Positions 18,311 through 26,857 of a stretch of DNA of 64,000 nucleotides are shown piece by piece. The notes beneath the pieces were generated by a model. The model saw only the letters and a program-made list of their open reading frames with translations. It made no database searches and was not told the origin of the DNA. The DNA lies in contig NZ_SDPO01000004.1 of assembly GCF_004134865.1 (NCBI RefSeq), positions 235,673 through 299,672 of the forward strand, in the 5' to 3' direction. The stretch's first letter is position 1; every line of letters starts with the position of its first letter. This stretch comes from Agromyces fucosus. GTDB lineage: Bacteria > Actinomycetota > Actinomycetes > Actinomycetales > Microbacteriaceae. The position numbers and the translations under genes are program-made.

Positions 18311-20524
18311 TCAGCGGTGGTCGGTCTCGTGCCCGTGCGAGTTGCCGTGGCCGGCGACCGGCATCGACTTCTGCATGAGCATGAGGAACTCGACGTTCGA
18401 CTGCGTCTCCTTCAAGCGGCCGAGGACGGCTTCGAGCGCCGGCTGCTGGTCGAGGCCCGCGAGGGCGCGTCGCAGCTTCCAGGTGATCTTGACCTCGTCG
18501 GCCGAGAGCAGCATCTCTTCGCGGCGCGTGGACGACGCGTTGACGTCGACCGCCGGGAAGATGCGCTTGTCGGCGAGCTGACGCGAGAGGCGCAGCTCGG
18601 AGTTGCCGGTGCCCTTGAACTCCTCGAAGATCGCCTCGTCCATCTTCGACCCGGTCTCGACGAGCGCCGTGGCGAGGATGGTCAGCGAGCCGCCGTTCTC
18701 GATGTTGCGCGCAGCGCCGAAGAACCGCTTCGGCGGGTACAGCGCCGAGGCGTCGACACCGCCCGAGAGGATGCGCCCGGATGCCGGTGCGGCGAGGTTG
18801 TACGCACGGCCGAGGCGCGTGATGGAGTCGAGCAGCACGACGACGTCGTGACCGAGCTCGACGAGGCGCTTCGCACGCTCGATGGCGAGCTCGGCGACCG
18901 TCGTGTGGTCTTCGGCCGGACGGTCGAAGGTCGAGGCGATGACCTCGCCCTTCACCGTGCGCTGCATGTCGGTGACCTCTTCGGGGCGCTCGTCGACGAG
19001 CACGACCATGAGGTGGACCTCGGGGTTGTTGATCGAGATCGCGTTGGCGATCTGCTGCAGCACGATCGTCTTGCCGGCCTTCGGGGGCGCGACGATGAGG
19101 CCGCGCTGGCCCTTGCCGATCGGGGCGACGAGATCGATGATGCGCTGCGTGAGCTTGGTGGGCTCGGTCTCGAGGCGCAGGCGCTCCTGCGGGTAGAGCG
19201 GGGTGAGGCTCTGGAACTCCACGCGGGCCGCCGCCTCGTCGGTCGTCTGACCGTTGATCGAGTCGACCTTCACGAGCGCGTTGTACTTCTGACGGCTGTT
19301 CGAGTCGTTGTCGCGCGGCTGCTTGATGGCGCCGACGACCGCGTCGCCCTTGCGCAGGTTGTACTTCTTGACCTGGCCGAGCGAGACGTAGACGTCGCTC
19401 GGGCCGGGCAGGTAGCCGGTCGTGCGCACGAACGCGTAGTTGTCGAGGACGTCGAGGATGCCCGCGATGGGGATCAGCACGTCGTCGTCGAGGATCTCGG
19501 GCTCGAGCTCGTCGCCCATGCCCTGGCCGCGACGCTTGCGGTCGCGGTAGCGGTTGCGACGGCCGCCTTCACCGTCGAGCTGCGCCTGGGGGTCGCGCGA
19601 CTGGCCGTCACGGCCCTGAGTGTCGCGAGCCTGGTTGTCGCGGCCACCCTGGTTGTCGCGGCCGCCCTGGTTGTCGCGTGCCTGGCCGTCACGGGCCTGG
19701 TTGTCGCGGCCACGGCCCTCGCCCTGCTGCTTCGACTTGTCGACGTCGCCGTTCTGACGGGACTCGCCGGACTTCGCGCCCTGCTCCTCGCCCTTCCGGC
19801 TCGGGTCGCCGTTCTGGCGGTCGTTCTGCCGGCCGGACTGGCGCTCGCCCTGCTTCTGCTCGCCCTTCTGGGCGTCGTCCCCACGCTCGGCGCGATCGCC
19901 ACGCTCGCCGCCGCGACGGCCGCGGTTGCGGCTGCGGCCCTGACGGGGCTCCTCGGATGCCGCGTCGCCGTCTTCGGTCGGCTGCGGGCCGCGTGCACCC
20001 TCGCCGGTCGCGGCTGCGAGCTCCTCGCGCACGGCGGCACGGGCGGCCTCGCGAGCCTCGTCGCTCTCGGCGGACGTCGAGGTCGGAGCAGCGGTCTCGG
20101 GCACGAGGCCGACACCGGCACCGCCGGCGTTGACGTGCTGCACGGCTGACGTGGTCGCGCTCGTGGCGCGGCGCGGCTGACGGCGCTGGCGCGTGGGAGC
20201 GGTGGTCGCGGGCGCCTTGGCCGCGAGCTCGGCGGCCGGGGCCGAGGGCTCTGCGGGCGCGTCGATCTCAGCCGGCACGTCGAGTTCGACGGGAGCGGCC
20301 TGCTCGGCCACGGGGGCCTCGATCTGACCGGCCGAGACGGTGGACCCGCCGTCGGCCGCCGACGCCTGGTGCTCGGAGATCAACTCCACGAGTTCTCCCT
20401 TTCGGCGCTTCGAACCGCCTGCCAGGCCGAGGGATGCGGCGAGCTCCTGGAGCTCGGCGACCTTCATGGAGGACAGGCGGGCGGTGTTGGCCACGCGATC
20501 GGCGTGGTCGGTTCCGTTGGTCAC
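18311..20524 (-). CDS. rho: Transcription termination factor Rho with large disordered insertion
   Basis: 737 residues from the GTG at 20524, which has an AAAGGA ribosome-binding site. RNA-dependent hexameric helicase that ends transcription. Order: a Rho N-terminal helical domain (about residues 10-50, [15 protein letters not shown]); a long low-complexity region (about 55-350) rich in Gln, Arg, Asp, Asn and Gly with tandem NQ-x-RD/GGRDNQ-type repeats (about 268-325); the RNA-binding OB fold (about 360-400, [20 protein letters not shown]); and the ATPase with P-loop APPKAGKT near residues 478-485 and [17 protein letters not shown]. coli Rho has only 419 residues. Such insertions are typical of high-GC actinobacteria and are linked to RNA binding and condensate formation. 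Confidence 0.95.
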   Translation of the reverse strand: MTNGTDHADRVANTARLSSMKVAELQELAASLGLAGGSKRRKGELVELISEHQASAADGGSTVSAGQIEAPVAEQAAPVELDVPAEIDAPAEPSAPAAELAAKAPATTAPTRQRRQPRRATSATTSAVQHVNAGGAGVGLVPETAAPTSTSAESDEAREAARAAVREELAAATGEGARGPQPTEDGDAASEEPRQGRSRNRGRRGGERGDRAERGDDAQKGEQKQGERQSGRQNDRQNGDPSRKGEEQGAKSGESRQNGDVDKSKQQGEGRGRDNQARDGQARDNQGGRDNQGGRDNQARDTQGRDGQSRDPQAQLDGEGGRRNRYRDRKRRGQGMGDELEPEILDDDVLIPIAGILDVLDNYAFVRTTGYLPGPSDVYVSLGQVKKYNLRKGDAVVGAIKQPRDNDSNSRQKYNALVKVDSINGQTTDEAAARVEFQSLTPLYPQERLRLETEPTKLTQRIIDLVAPIGKGQRGLIVAPPKAGKTIVLQQIANAISINNPEVHLMVVLVDERPEEVTDMQRTVKGEVIASTFDRPAEDHTTVAELAIERAKRLVELGHDVVVLLDSITRLGRAYNLAAPASGRILSGGVDASALYPPKRFFGAARNIENGGSLTILATALVETGSKMDEAIFEEFKGTGNSELRLSRQLADKRIFPAVDVNASSTRREEMLLSADEVKITWKLRRALAGLDQQPALEAVLGRLKETQSNVEFLMLMQKSMPVAGHGNSHGHETDHR

Positions 20525-20703
20525 TGGGTATGTTCCTTTCCCCTGTCGCAAGAGTTGCGGATTCAGGAGAGCTGATCGCTGGCACGAGCGATGCCGGTGC
20601 GCACGAAGGCGCAGACACGCGCGAGAGCGAAAGCAATAGATTGCCGGGAATTGCACGAGCGAGCTGGGACGCGAACAGTGCGTCACCTGCCGGGTGCGTC
20701 GCC

Positions 20704-20709
20704 AGTCTA
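20704..20709 (-). promoter_or_regulatory. Candidate rho promoter (-10 TAGACT) with long leader
   Basis: The 254-bp gap between the thrB stop and the rho start holds no gene. On the minus strand a TGATAGACT sequence gives a plausible -10, which would leave a leader of about 170 nt. No clear -35. Long leaders are common for rho genes because of autoregulation. No terminator hairpin was seen for thrB. Confidence 0.3.
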
Positions 20710-20778
20710 TCACCACCGAGCCGTTCGTCCCGCCACGCGACGCGCCTGTGGAGAGGATGTCGCGACGGCTTCAGACCG

Positions 20779-21744
20779 CTACGCGCTCTGAACCGTCGCG
20801 CCCTTGAAGTCGACCGCGAGCGGCAGCGCCTGCCAGGCCGTGTCGGCGGAGGCCTCGACGATGGCGATGGCCGCCGCGCGCTCGCTCGGGTCGCTCGCGA
20901 GCACGAGGATCGACGGCCCGGCGCCGGAGACGACGGCAGGATGCCCCGCCTCGCGAAGCACCCGGATGAGCCGGTCGGTCTCGGGCATCGCCGCGGCACG
21001 GTAGTGCTGGTGCAACTTGTCTTCGGTGGCCTGGAACAGCAGCTCGGGGCTCTGGATCAACGCCGCCACGAGCAGCGCCGAGCGCGAGACGTTGAACACG
21101 GCGTCCTCGTGCGGCACCGACTCGGGCTGCAGCGAGCGCGCGAGCGCCGTCGACATCTCGTGCTCGGGCACGAGCACGAGCGGCGAGACGCCGCGGTGCA
21201 CCATGAGCTTCTTGTGGCGCGGCCCCTCGGGCGTCACCCAGGCGATCGTGAGCCCGCCGAAGAGCGCCGGGGCCACGTTGTCGGGGTGCCCCTCGAGCTC
21301 CGTTGCGAGATCGAGCAGCTCGTCGGCGCTGAAGTCGACGATGCCCTCGAGCAGGCCCTTGGCCGCCACGACGCCGGCGACGATCGCGGCACCCGAGGAG
21401 CCGAGGCCGCGGCCGTGCGGAATGACGTTGTGCGCCACGAGCTTGAGCGCCGGCATCGGCACCCCTGCACGGGCGAAGGTGTGGGCGATCGCCCGCACCA
21501 CGAGATGACGCTCGTCGAGCGGCACCTCGCCTTCGCCGACGCCGTGCACCTCGATCTCGAGCCCCGGGGCGTCCGCCGAGGCATCCGGCACCGAGACCTC
21601 GAGCTCGTCGTACCTGGCCAGCGCGAGCCCGAGCGTGTCGAACCCGGGGCCGAGGTTCGCCGAGGTCGCCGGCACCTTCACGAGCACGCGGCGCCCGGCC
21701 AGCGTCGACGCGTCGGTGTGCTGCGCCGCGGCGGTGGCAGTCAT
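20779..21744 (-). CDS. thrB: Homoserine kinase
   Basis: 321 residues from the ATG at 21744. GHMP-family kinase that phosphorylates homoserine for threonine synthesis. The N-terminal VLVKVPATSANLGPGFDTLG and the GHMP ATP-binding loop PHGRGLGSSGAAIVAGV are clear, and the C-terminal VSGAGPSILVLA matches the family. The start overlaps the thrC stop by 4 bp (ATGA), so thrC and thrB are translationally coupled. Confidence 0.96.
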   Translation of the reverse strand: MTATAAAQHTDASTLAGRRVLVKVPATSANLGPGFDTLGLALARYDELEVSVPDASADAPGLEIEVHGVGEGEVPLDERHLVVRAIAHTFARAGVPMPALKLVAHNVIPHGRGLGSSGAAIVAGVVAAKGLLEGIVDFSADELLDLATELEGHPDNVAPALFGGLTIAWVTPEGPRHKKLMVHRGVSPLVLVPEHEMSTALARSLQPESVPHEDAVFNVSRSALLVAALIQSPELLFQATEDKLHQHYRAAAMPETDRLIRVLREAGHPAVVSGAGPSILVLASDPSERAAAIAIVEASADTAWQALPLAVDFKGATVQSA

Positions 21745-22841
21745 GAGGAGAGTCCGAGCACCGAGGCGATCTGCGCGGTGTCGACCGGCACGATCGTCGG
21801 CTGCACGTCGGAGCCGTCGGCCGTGCGGAGCGCCCACTGCGGGTCCTTCAGGCCGTGGCCGGTGACCGTGAGCACGACGCGGGCGCCGGCGGGGATGACG
21901 CCCGCGGCCGAGCGCTCGAGGAGGCCGGCGACCGAGATCGCGGATGCGGGCTCGACGAAGATGCCGACCTCCGCAGAGAGGATGCGCTGGGCCTCGAGGA
22001 TCTTGTCGTCGTCGATCGCGCCGAAGTAGCCGTCGGTCTCGTCGCGCGCCTGTAGGGCGAGCTCCCACGAGGCCGGGTTGCCGATGCGGATCGCGCTCGC
22101 GATGGTGTCGGGGTCCTTCACCGGCTCGCCGCGCACGATCGGCGCGGAGCCCGAGGCCTGGAAGCCGAACATCCGCGGCATGCGCGTGGCGTTGCCGATC
22201 GCGATGTCCTCACGGTAGCCGCGCGTGTACGCGGTGTAGTTGCCGGCGTTGCCGACCGGGATGAAGTGGAAGTCGGGTGCGTCGCCGAGCGCCTCGACGA
22301 CCTCGAACGCCGCGGTCTTCTGACCCTCGATGCGGTCGTTGTTCACCGAGTTGACGAGGTGCACGGGGTAGTTCGCCGCGAGGTCGCGGGCGATGTCGAG
22401 GCAGTCGTCGAAGTTGCCCTGCACCTGCAGCAGCTCCGCATTGTGGGCGATGGCCTGGCTGAGCTTGCCCATGGCGATCTTGCCCTCGGGCACGAGCACC
22501 GCGGCCTTGATGCCGGCGTGCGTGGCGTAGGCGGCGGCCGACGCCGACGTGTTGCCGGTCGACGCGCAGATGACGACCTTCGCGCCGTGCTCGACGGCCT
22601 TCGTGACGGCCATGGTCATGCCGCGGTCCTTGAAGGAGCCCGTGGGATTCATGCCCTCGAACTTCACCCAGACGTCGGCGCCGGTGCGGGCCGAGAGCGC
22701 CGGGGCCGGAAGGAGCGGCGTGCCGCCCTCGCCGAGGGTGATGACCGGGGTCGCGTCGGTGACGTCGAGCCGGTGCGCGTACTCGCGGATGACTCCGCGC
22801 CATTGACGCGAGTTGGCCTTGGGGGTGATGGGGGTGTTCAC
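21741..22841 (-). CDS. thrC: Threonine synthase
   Basis: 366 residues from a GTG at 22841 with an AGGAG ribosome-binding site. PLP enzyme that converts O-phosphohomoserine to threonine. The PLP lysine lies in NPTGSFKDRGMTMAV, followed by CASTGNTSASAAAYA and the phosphate-binding PVGNAGNYTAY. Short bacterial type as in mycobacteria. Overlaps the hom stop by 4 bp (GTGA) and the thrB start by 4 bp. Confidence 0.97.
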   Translation of the reverse strand: MNTPITPKANSRQWRGVIREYAHRLDVTDATPVITLGEGGTPLLPAPALSARTGADVWVKFEGMNPTGSFKDRGMTMAVTKAVEHGAKVVICASTGNTSASAAAYATHAGIKAAVLVPEGKIAMGKLSQAIAHNAELLQVQGNFDDCLDIARDLAANYPVHLVNSVNNDRIEGQKTAAFEVVEALGDAPDFHFIPVGNAGNYTAYTRGYREDIAIGNATRMPRMFGFQASGSAPIVRGEPVKDPDTIASAIRIGNPASWELALQARDETDGYFGAIDDDKILEAQRILSAEVGIFVEPASAISVAGLLERSAAGVIPAGARVVLTVTGHGLKDPQWALRTADGSDVQPTIVPVDTAQIASVLGLSS

Positions 22842-24148
22842 ACTGCTCCTTCGACTCGGAGGACGGACGCGACGGATGCGACGACTGGGCTCTGGGCGAG
22901 GGCGGCGACGGTCTCGGCGAGCGCGGACTCCTTCGCCTCGTGCGTCCCGATCACCAGCGTAGCCCGCTCCGAGCCCTCGCTGACGGTCTGCTGCAACTGC
23001 TCGACGGAGACGCCGTGCGCAGCGAAGGTGTGCGCGATCTGCTCGAGCACGCCCGGTTCGTCTTCGACCTCGAGCGTGATGGCGTATCGCGTGGTGATGC
23101 GCCCGATGTCGAGCACGGGCAGTGCCGCATGCGTGGACTCGGCCGTGCCCGGGCCGCCGATGACGTGCCGGCGCGCGATGGCGACGAGGTCGCCGAGCAC
23201 GGCGGAGGCGGTCGGCACTCCCCCGGCGCCGGCGCCGTAGAACATGAGGGGGCCGGCAGCGGATGCCTCGACGAACACGGCGTTGTTCGCGCCGTGCACG
23301 GCGGCCAGCGGGTGGCTGCGGGGCACGAGCGCCGGGTAGACGCGCGCCGAGACGCCCTCCTCGCCGGTCTCGGCATCGGTCAGTCGTTCGCAGATGGCGA
23401 GGAGCTTCACGACGTAGCCCGCGCGACGTGCGGAGTCGACCTGCTCGGCCGAGACCCCCGTGATGCCCTCGCGGTGCACGGCCTCGACGGGGACGCTCGT
23501 GTGGAAGGCGAGGCTCGCGAGGATCGCCGCCTTCTGCGCAGCGTCGTAGCCGCCGATGTCGGCGGTCGGGTCGGCCTCGGCGTACCCGAGCTCCGTCGCG
23601 GTCGCGAGGGCGTCTTCGAGGGAGGCCCCCGTCTGGTCCATGCGGTCGAGGATGAAGTTCGTGGTGCCGTTCACGATGCCGAGGATCCGGTCGACCCGGT
23701 CGCCGGCGAGGCTGTCGCGAAGCGGGCGGATGATCGGGATGGCTCCGGCGACGGCGGCCTCGTACGAGAGCTGCGCACCGACCTGCTCCGCTGCGGCGAA
23801 GAGCTCGGGGCCGTGGCTCGCGAGCAGCGCCTTGTTGCCCGTCACGACGTCGGCACCCGAGGCGATCGCCTGGAGCACGAGCGTGCGGGCGGGCTCGATG
23901 CCGCCCATGAGCTCGATGACGATGTCGGAGCCGACGATGAGCGCGTCGGCGTCGGTCGTCAGGAGCTCTCGGGGAAGCTCGGCGTCGCGCTTGGCGTCGA
24001 CGTCCCGCACGGCGATGCCGACGAGCTCGATGCGGGCGCCGATGCGCTGGGCGAGCTCGTCGGAGTGCTCGAGCAGGAGGCGTGCCACCTGCGAGCCGAC
24101 GGAGCCCGCTCCGAGCAGGCCCACTCGGATGGAGCGGTACTCGATCAT
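22838..24148 (-). CDS. hom: Homoserine dehydrogenase
   Basis: 436 residues from the ATG at 24148. NAD(P)-dependent reduction of aspartate semialdehyde to homoserine, the branch point for Thr and Met. The Rossmann motif GLLGAGSVGS is at residues 9-18, the catalytic region contains GIVNGTTNFIL and YAEADPTADIGGYDAAQK, and a C-terminal ACT domain (about 350-430, LEVEDEPGVLEQIAHTFA) indicates threonine feedback control. Monofunctional, with no fused aspartokinase. The start overlaps the lysA stop by 4 bp (ATGA). Confidence 0.97.
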   Translation of the reverse strand: MIEYRSIRVGLLGAGSVGSQVARLLLEHSDELAQRIGARIELVGIAVRDVDAKRDAELPRELLTTDADALIVGSDIVIELMGGIEPARTLVLQAIASGADVVTGNKALLASHGPELFAAAEQVGAQLSYEAAVAGAIPIIRPLRDSLAGDRVDRILGIVNGTTNFILDRMDQTGASLEDALATATELGYAEADPTADIGGYDAAQKAAILASLAFHTSVPVEAVHREGITGVSAEQVDSARRAGYVVKLLAICERLTDAETGEEGVSARVYPALVPRSHPLAAVHGANNAVFVEASAAGPLMFYGAGAGGVPTASAVLGDLVAIARRHVIGGPGTAESTHAALPVLDIGRITTRYAITLEVEDEPGVLEQIAHTFAAHGVSVEQLQQTVSEGSERATLVIGTHEAKESALAETVAALAQSPVVASVASVLRVEGAV

Positions 24149-25569
24149 GCAGGGTTCCCTTCGATGGCGCGGTCGTTTCCGGCGGATGCCTCGAGCCCGG
24201 CGTCGCGGGAGAGCAGCTGCGCCTCGGTCTCGCCGTGCACGATGATGCGCGCCACGCCGTCGCGGACGGCGACGACCGGCGGGCGCGGCACGTGGTTGTA
24301 GTTCGAGGCGAGCGACCAGCAGTAGGCGCCGGTGGCCGGCACGGCCAGCAGGTCGCCCGGGGCGACGTCGCCCGGCAGGTACTCGGCGTCGACGACGATG
24401 TCGCCCGATTCGCAGTGCTTGCCCGCGACCCGCACGAGCGCGGGCGCGGCATCGGAGACGCGGGAGGCGATGCGAGCCGAGTACTCGGCGCCGTAGAGCG
24501 CGGTGCGGGCGTTGTCGCTCATTCCGCCGTCGACCGAGACGTAGTGGCGCACCCCGCCGTCGATCGGCACGGGCTTGATCGTGCCGACCGTGTAGAGCGT
24601 GACGCCCGCCGGGCCGATGATCGACCGCCCGGGCTCGAAGGCGAGCTTCGGCACCGGCACGTCGTGCACGCGGCATCCGTTCGCGACGGCGGCGGCGATG
24701 CCCTGCGCGATCTGCTCGATCGGCTCGGGCTCGTCGGCGGAGGTGTAGGCGATGCCGAAGCCGCCGCCGAGGTTCAGCTCGGGAACCGGGGCCGCCTTCG
24801 AGAGTTCGGCGTGCACGCCGAGCAGCCGTTCGGCCGACTCGGCGAAGCCCGCGGCGTCGAAGATCTGGGACCCGATGTGGCAGTGCAGTCCGAGGAAGTC
24901 GAGCGAGGCGTGCGAGCGGATGCGGGCGCCGAGCTCGACCGCGCGGTCGAGCGGCACGCCGAACTTCTGGTCTTCGTGCGCCGTCGCGAGGAACTCGTGG
25001 GTCGAGGCGTGCACGCCGCTGTTGACGCGGAGCCGCACCGGCTGGATGCGGCCGGCGCGCGCCGCGGCATCCGCGACCCGCTCGATCTCGATCTCGCTGT
25101 CGATGACGATCGCGCCGACGCCCGCGTCGACCCCGCGCTCGATCTCGGCGAGCGACTTGTTGTTGCCGTGGAACCCGATGCGAGCCGGGTCGGCACCTGC
25201 CGCGAGCGCGACGGCGAGCTCGCCGCCCGTGCAGACGTCGACGGCGAGGCCCTCGTCGGTCACCCAGCGCACGACCGCGCCCGAGAGGAAGGCCTTGCCC
25301 GCGTAATACACCGTCACAGAGGTGCCGATGGAAGCCGCGGCGGCGTCGAAGGCGCGCGCGATGCGGGCCGCGCGGGCGCGGGCGTCGGCCTCGTCGACGA
25401 CGTAGAGCGGGGTCCCGAACTCGGCGGCGAGCGACACCGCGTCGCGGCCTCCGATCACGAGCCGACCGGCCTCGTCGCGCGCGGCATCCGACGGCCAGAC
25501 GAGCGGCGCGAGTGCGTTGGCGTCGTCGGGCACGCTGAGCCATCCGGGGACGGATGCGGTGGATGCCAC
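24145..25569 (-). CDS. lysA: Diaminopimelate decarboxylase
   Basis: 474 residues from the ATG at 25569. PLP enzyme (fold III) that decarboxylates meso-diaminopimelate to lysine. The PLP lysine is in VYYAGKAFLSG, with substrate and PLP loops GLHCHIGSQIF, GGGFGIAYT, EPGRSIIGPAG and the catalytic Cys in KHCESGDIV. The first ~45 residues before the barrel are as in mycobacterial LysA. First gene of the coupled lysA-hom-thrC-thrB unit; a 209-bp leader with its own promoter candidate separates it from the gene upstream. Confidence 0.97.
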   Translation of the reverse strand: MASTASVPGWLSVPDDANALAPLVWPSDAARDEAGRLVIGGRDAVSLAAEFGTPLYVVDEADARARAARIARAFDAAAASIGTSVTVYYAGKAFLSGAVVRWVTDEGLAVDVCTGGELAVALAAGADPARIGFHGNNKSLAEIERGVDAGVGAIVIDSEIEIERVADAAARAGRIQPVRLRVNSGVHASTHEFLATAHEDQKFGVPLDRAVELGARIRSHASLDFLGLHCHIGSQIFDAAGFAESAERLLGVHAELSKAAPVPELNLGGGFGIAYTSADEPEPIEQIAQGIAAAVANGCRVHDVPVPKLAFEPGRSIIGPAGVTLYTVGTIKPVPIDGGVRHYVSVDGGMSDNARTALYGAEYSARIASRVSDAAPALVRVAGKHCESGDIVVDAEYLPGDVAPGDLLAVPATGAYCWSLASNYNHVPRPPVVAVRDGVARIIVHGETEAQLLSRDAGLEASAGNDRAIEGNPA

Positions 25570-25680
25570 GGGGGAACCTCACGGACGGAAGACGATGTCA
25601 TGGATCGCTCGCGGCGAGCGAACCCGGATCGGTTCCTGAAGCCTGCTGTGCGCGTCGACCTTGTGGGTCGGCGTACCGCG

Positions 25681-25710
25681 AGTCTACCGAGGCGTGCATG
25701 CCGAGCCGAA
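25681..25710 (-). promoter_or_regulatory. Candidate promoter of lysA-hom-thrC-thrB
   Basis: On the minus strand TTCGGC (25705-25710), 18 bp, TAGACT (25681-25686), giving a start near 25674 and a leader of about 105 nt before lysA. I looked for a lysine riboswitch or an attenuator leader peptide in this leader and saw neither. Confidence 0.35.
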
Positions 25711-25740
25711 TCGGCCCGCCGCGCGACCGGCCTGCACCGT

Positions 25741-25766
25741 GCCGGGAGCCGGGTTCCCGGGCCCGG
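25741..25766 (-). terminator. GC-rich hairpin after the DUF2993 gene
   Basis: Nested inverted repeat GCCGGGAGCCGGG / CCCGGGCCCGGC with one bulge, starting 12 bp past the TAG of the upstream gene on the minus strand. Probably ends the argS-DUF2993 transcript before the lysA promoter. No T-run. Confidence 0.45.
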
Positions 25767-25778
25767 CGACGTCGGAGC

Positions 25779-26831
25779 CTACCCGCACGTGCCCTTCTGC
25801 TCGAGGCTCGAGGCGTCGAGCACGAGGCCGTCGGCCTGCAGCCGGATGGCGGCGGCGCCAGGTGCCACCGCGATCGATTCGAGTTCGACGCCCTCTGGCA
25901 GCCGGTCGGCGATGCAGATCTCGAGCGGGTCGCCGCCGAGCAGCCGCTCGATGATGCCCGACACGTCGATCGACGCGCCGACCGCGCCGACCTCGACGCC
26001 TTCGGGTTCGAGCAGCACCGAATCGCCCGCTGCCACGGGGGTGGCGGTCACCTGGTACGTGATCGGAAGGCCGAAGATCTCGATGCGGCCCTCGTAGCCG
26101 ACCGTGCCGTCGCCGAGGGTGAGCCCGGTCTCGACGCCCGCGACCGTGATGAGCTGGTTGATCGAGTCGGCATCGGCGGTGATGGTCGCCGTCAGTCGGT
26201 CGACCGGCGATGCCAGATCGACCGGCATGCCCTCGGCGACGACCGAGACGGCGACGGGCGCGCCCTCGACGGTGAGTTCGGGCGCGTCGAGTTCGACGTG
26301 CTGCATCGTGCCCGAGAGGTACTGGGCGATCACCGAGAACCCGCCGATAGTCACGTTGACGTCGCCGTCGACGCCGTCGGGCAGGTTGGCCTCGATCTCC
26401 TCCGCGACCCGATCCTCGGCGATGCCGCGGGCGACGATGTCGGCGACGACGACGAGCGCGACGACGACGGCCAGGACGACGCCGACGACGATCCAGATCC
26501 GTGCTGCGCGACCGAGCCGCCGGCGCGGGCGGGGTTCGCCGTCGCCGGCCTCGGCGGGGTCGGCCTCGGCGGGGTCGGCCTCGGGCGCAGCAGTTCCGGC
26601 GGCGGCCGCGGCCGACGCACCGGCCGCAGCGCCCGCGGCCGCGTAGGGCTCGAACACCTCGGTCGGCTGCTCGTCCGCGGCATCCGTCTCGATGACCAGC
26701 GTGGCGCCCGCGCCGTCGTCACCCGTCTCGATGACCTCCGTCGGCTGCGCCTCGTCGGTCTCGACCGGTTCGACCGGCCCTGTCGACTCAGGAGTCTCGC
26801 CCGCGTCGTGCTCGTCGCCGTGCTTCGCCAT
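25779..26831 (-). CDS. DUF2993 (LmeA-like) membrane-anchored protein
   Basis: 350 residues from the ATG at 26831 (GGAGGCC ribosome-binding site). Residues 1-105 are a disordered acidic/Ala-rich cytosolic region with a 15-bp tandem DNA repeat (26549-26578, EADPA units). One membrane helix (about 111-133, IWIVVGVVLAVVVALVVVA) is followed by an extracytoplasmic DUF2993 beta-rich domain (about 135-340: VTIGGFSVIAQYLSGTMQHV, VDLASPVDRLTATI). The family member LmeA of mycobacteria is a periplasmic protein needed for lipomannan elongation. The domain assignment is fairly firm, the role here is inference. It lies between argS and lysA, where M. tuberculosis has nothing. Confidence 0.75.
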   Translation of the reverse strand: MAKHGDEHDAGETPESTGPVEPVETDEAQPTEVIETGDDGAGATLVIETDAADEQPTEVFEPYAAAGAAAGASAAAAAGTAAPEADPAEADPAEAGDGEPRPRRRLGRAARIWIVVGVVLAVVVALVVVADIVARGIAEDRVAEEIEANLPDGVDGDVNVTIGGFSVIAQYLSGTMQHVELDAPELTVEGAPVAVSVVAEGMPVDLASPVDRLTATITADADSINQLITVAGVETGLTLGDGTVGYEGRIEIFGLPITYQVTATPVAAGDSVLLEPEGVEVGAVGASIDVSGIIERLLGGDPLEICIADRLPEGVELESIAVAPGAAAIRLQADGLVLDASSLEQKGTCG

Positions 26832-26857
26832 CGAGGCCTCCGTGTCGGGGTGGTGGG

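Noticed and set aside
19560..19720. Short tandem repeats that at first look CRISPR-like.
   Set aside because: They are in frame in rho and encode the NQ/RD/GG low-complexity stretch; repeats are short, imperfect and without unique spacers, and no cas genes are present.
25570..25680. Possible lysine riboswitch or leader peptide ahead of lysA.
   Set aside because: The leader is only about 105 nt, with no recognisable riboswitch core and no short open frame rich in Lys or Thr codons.
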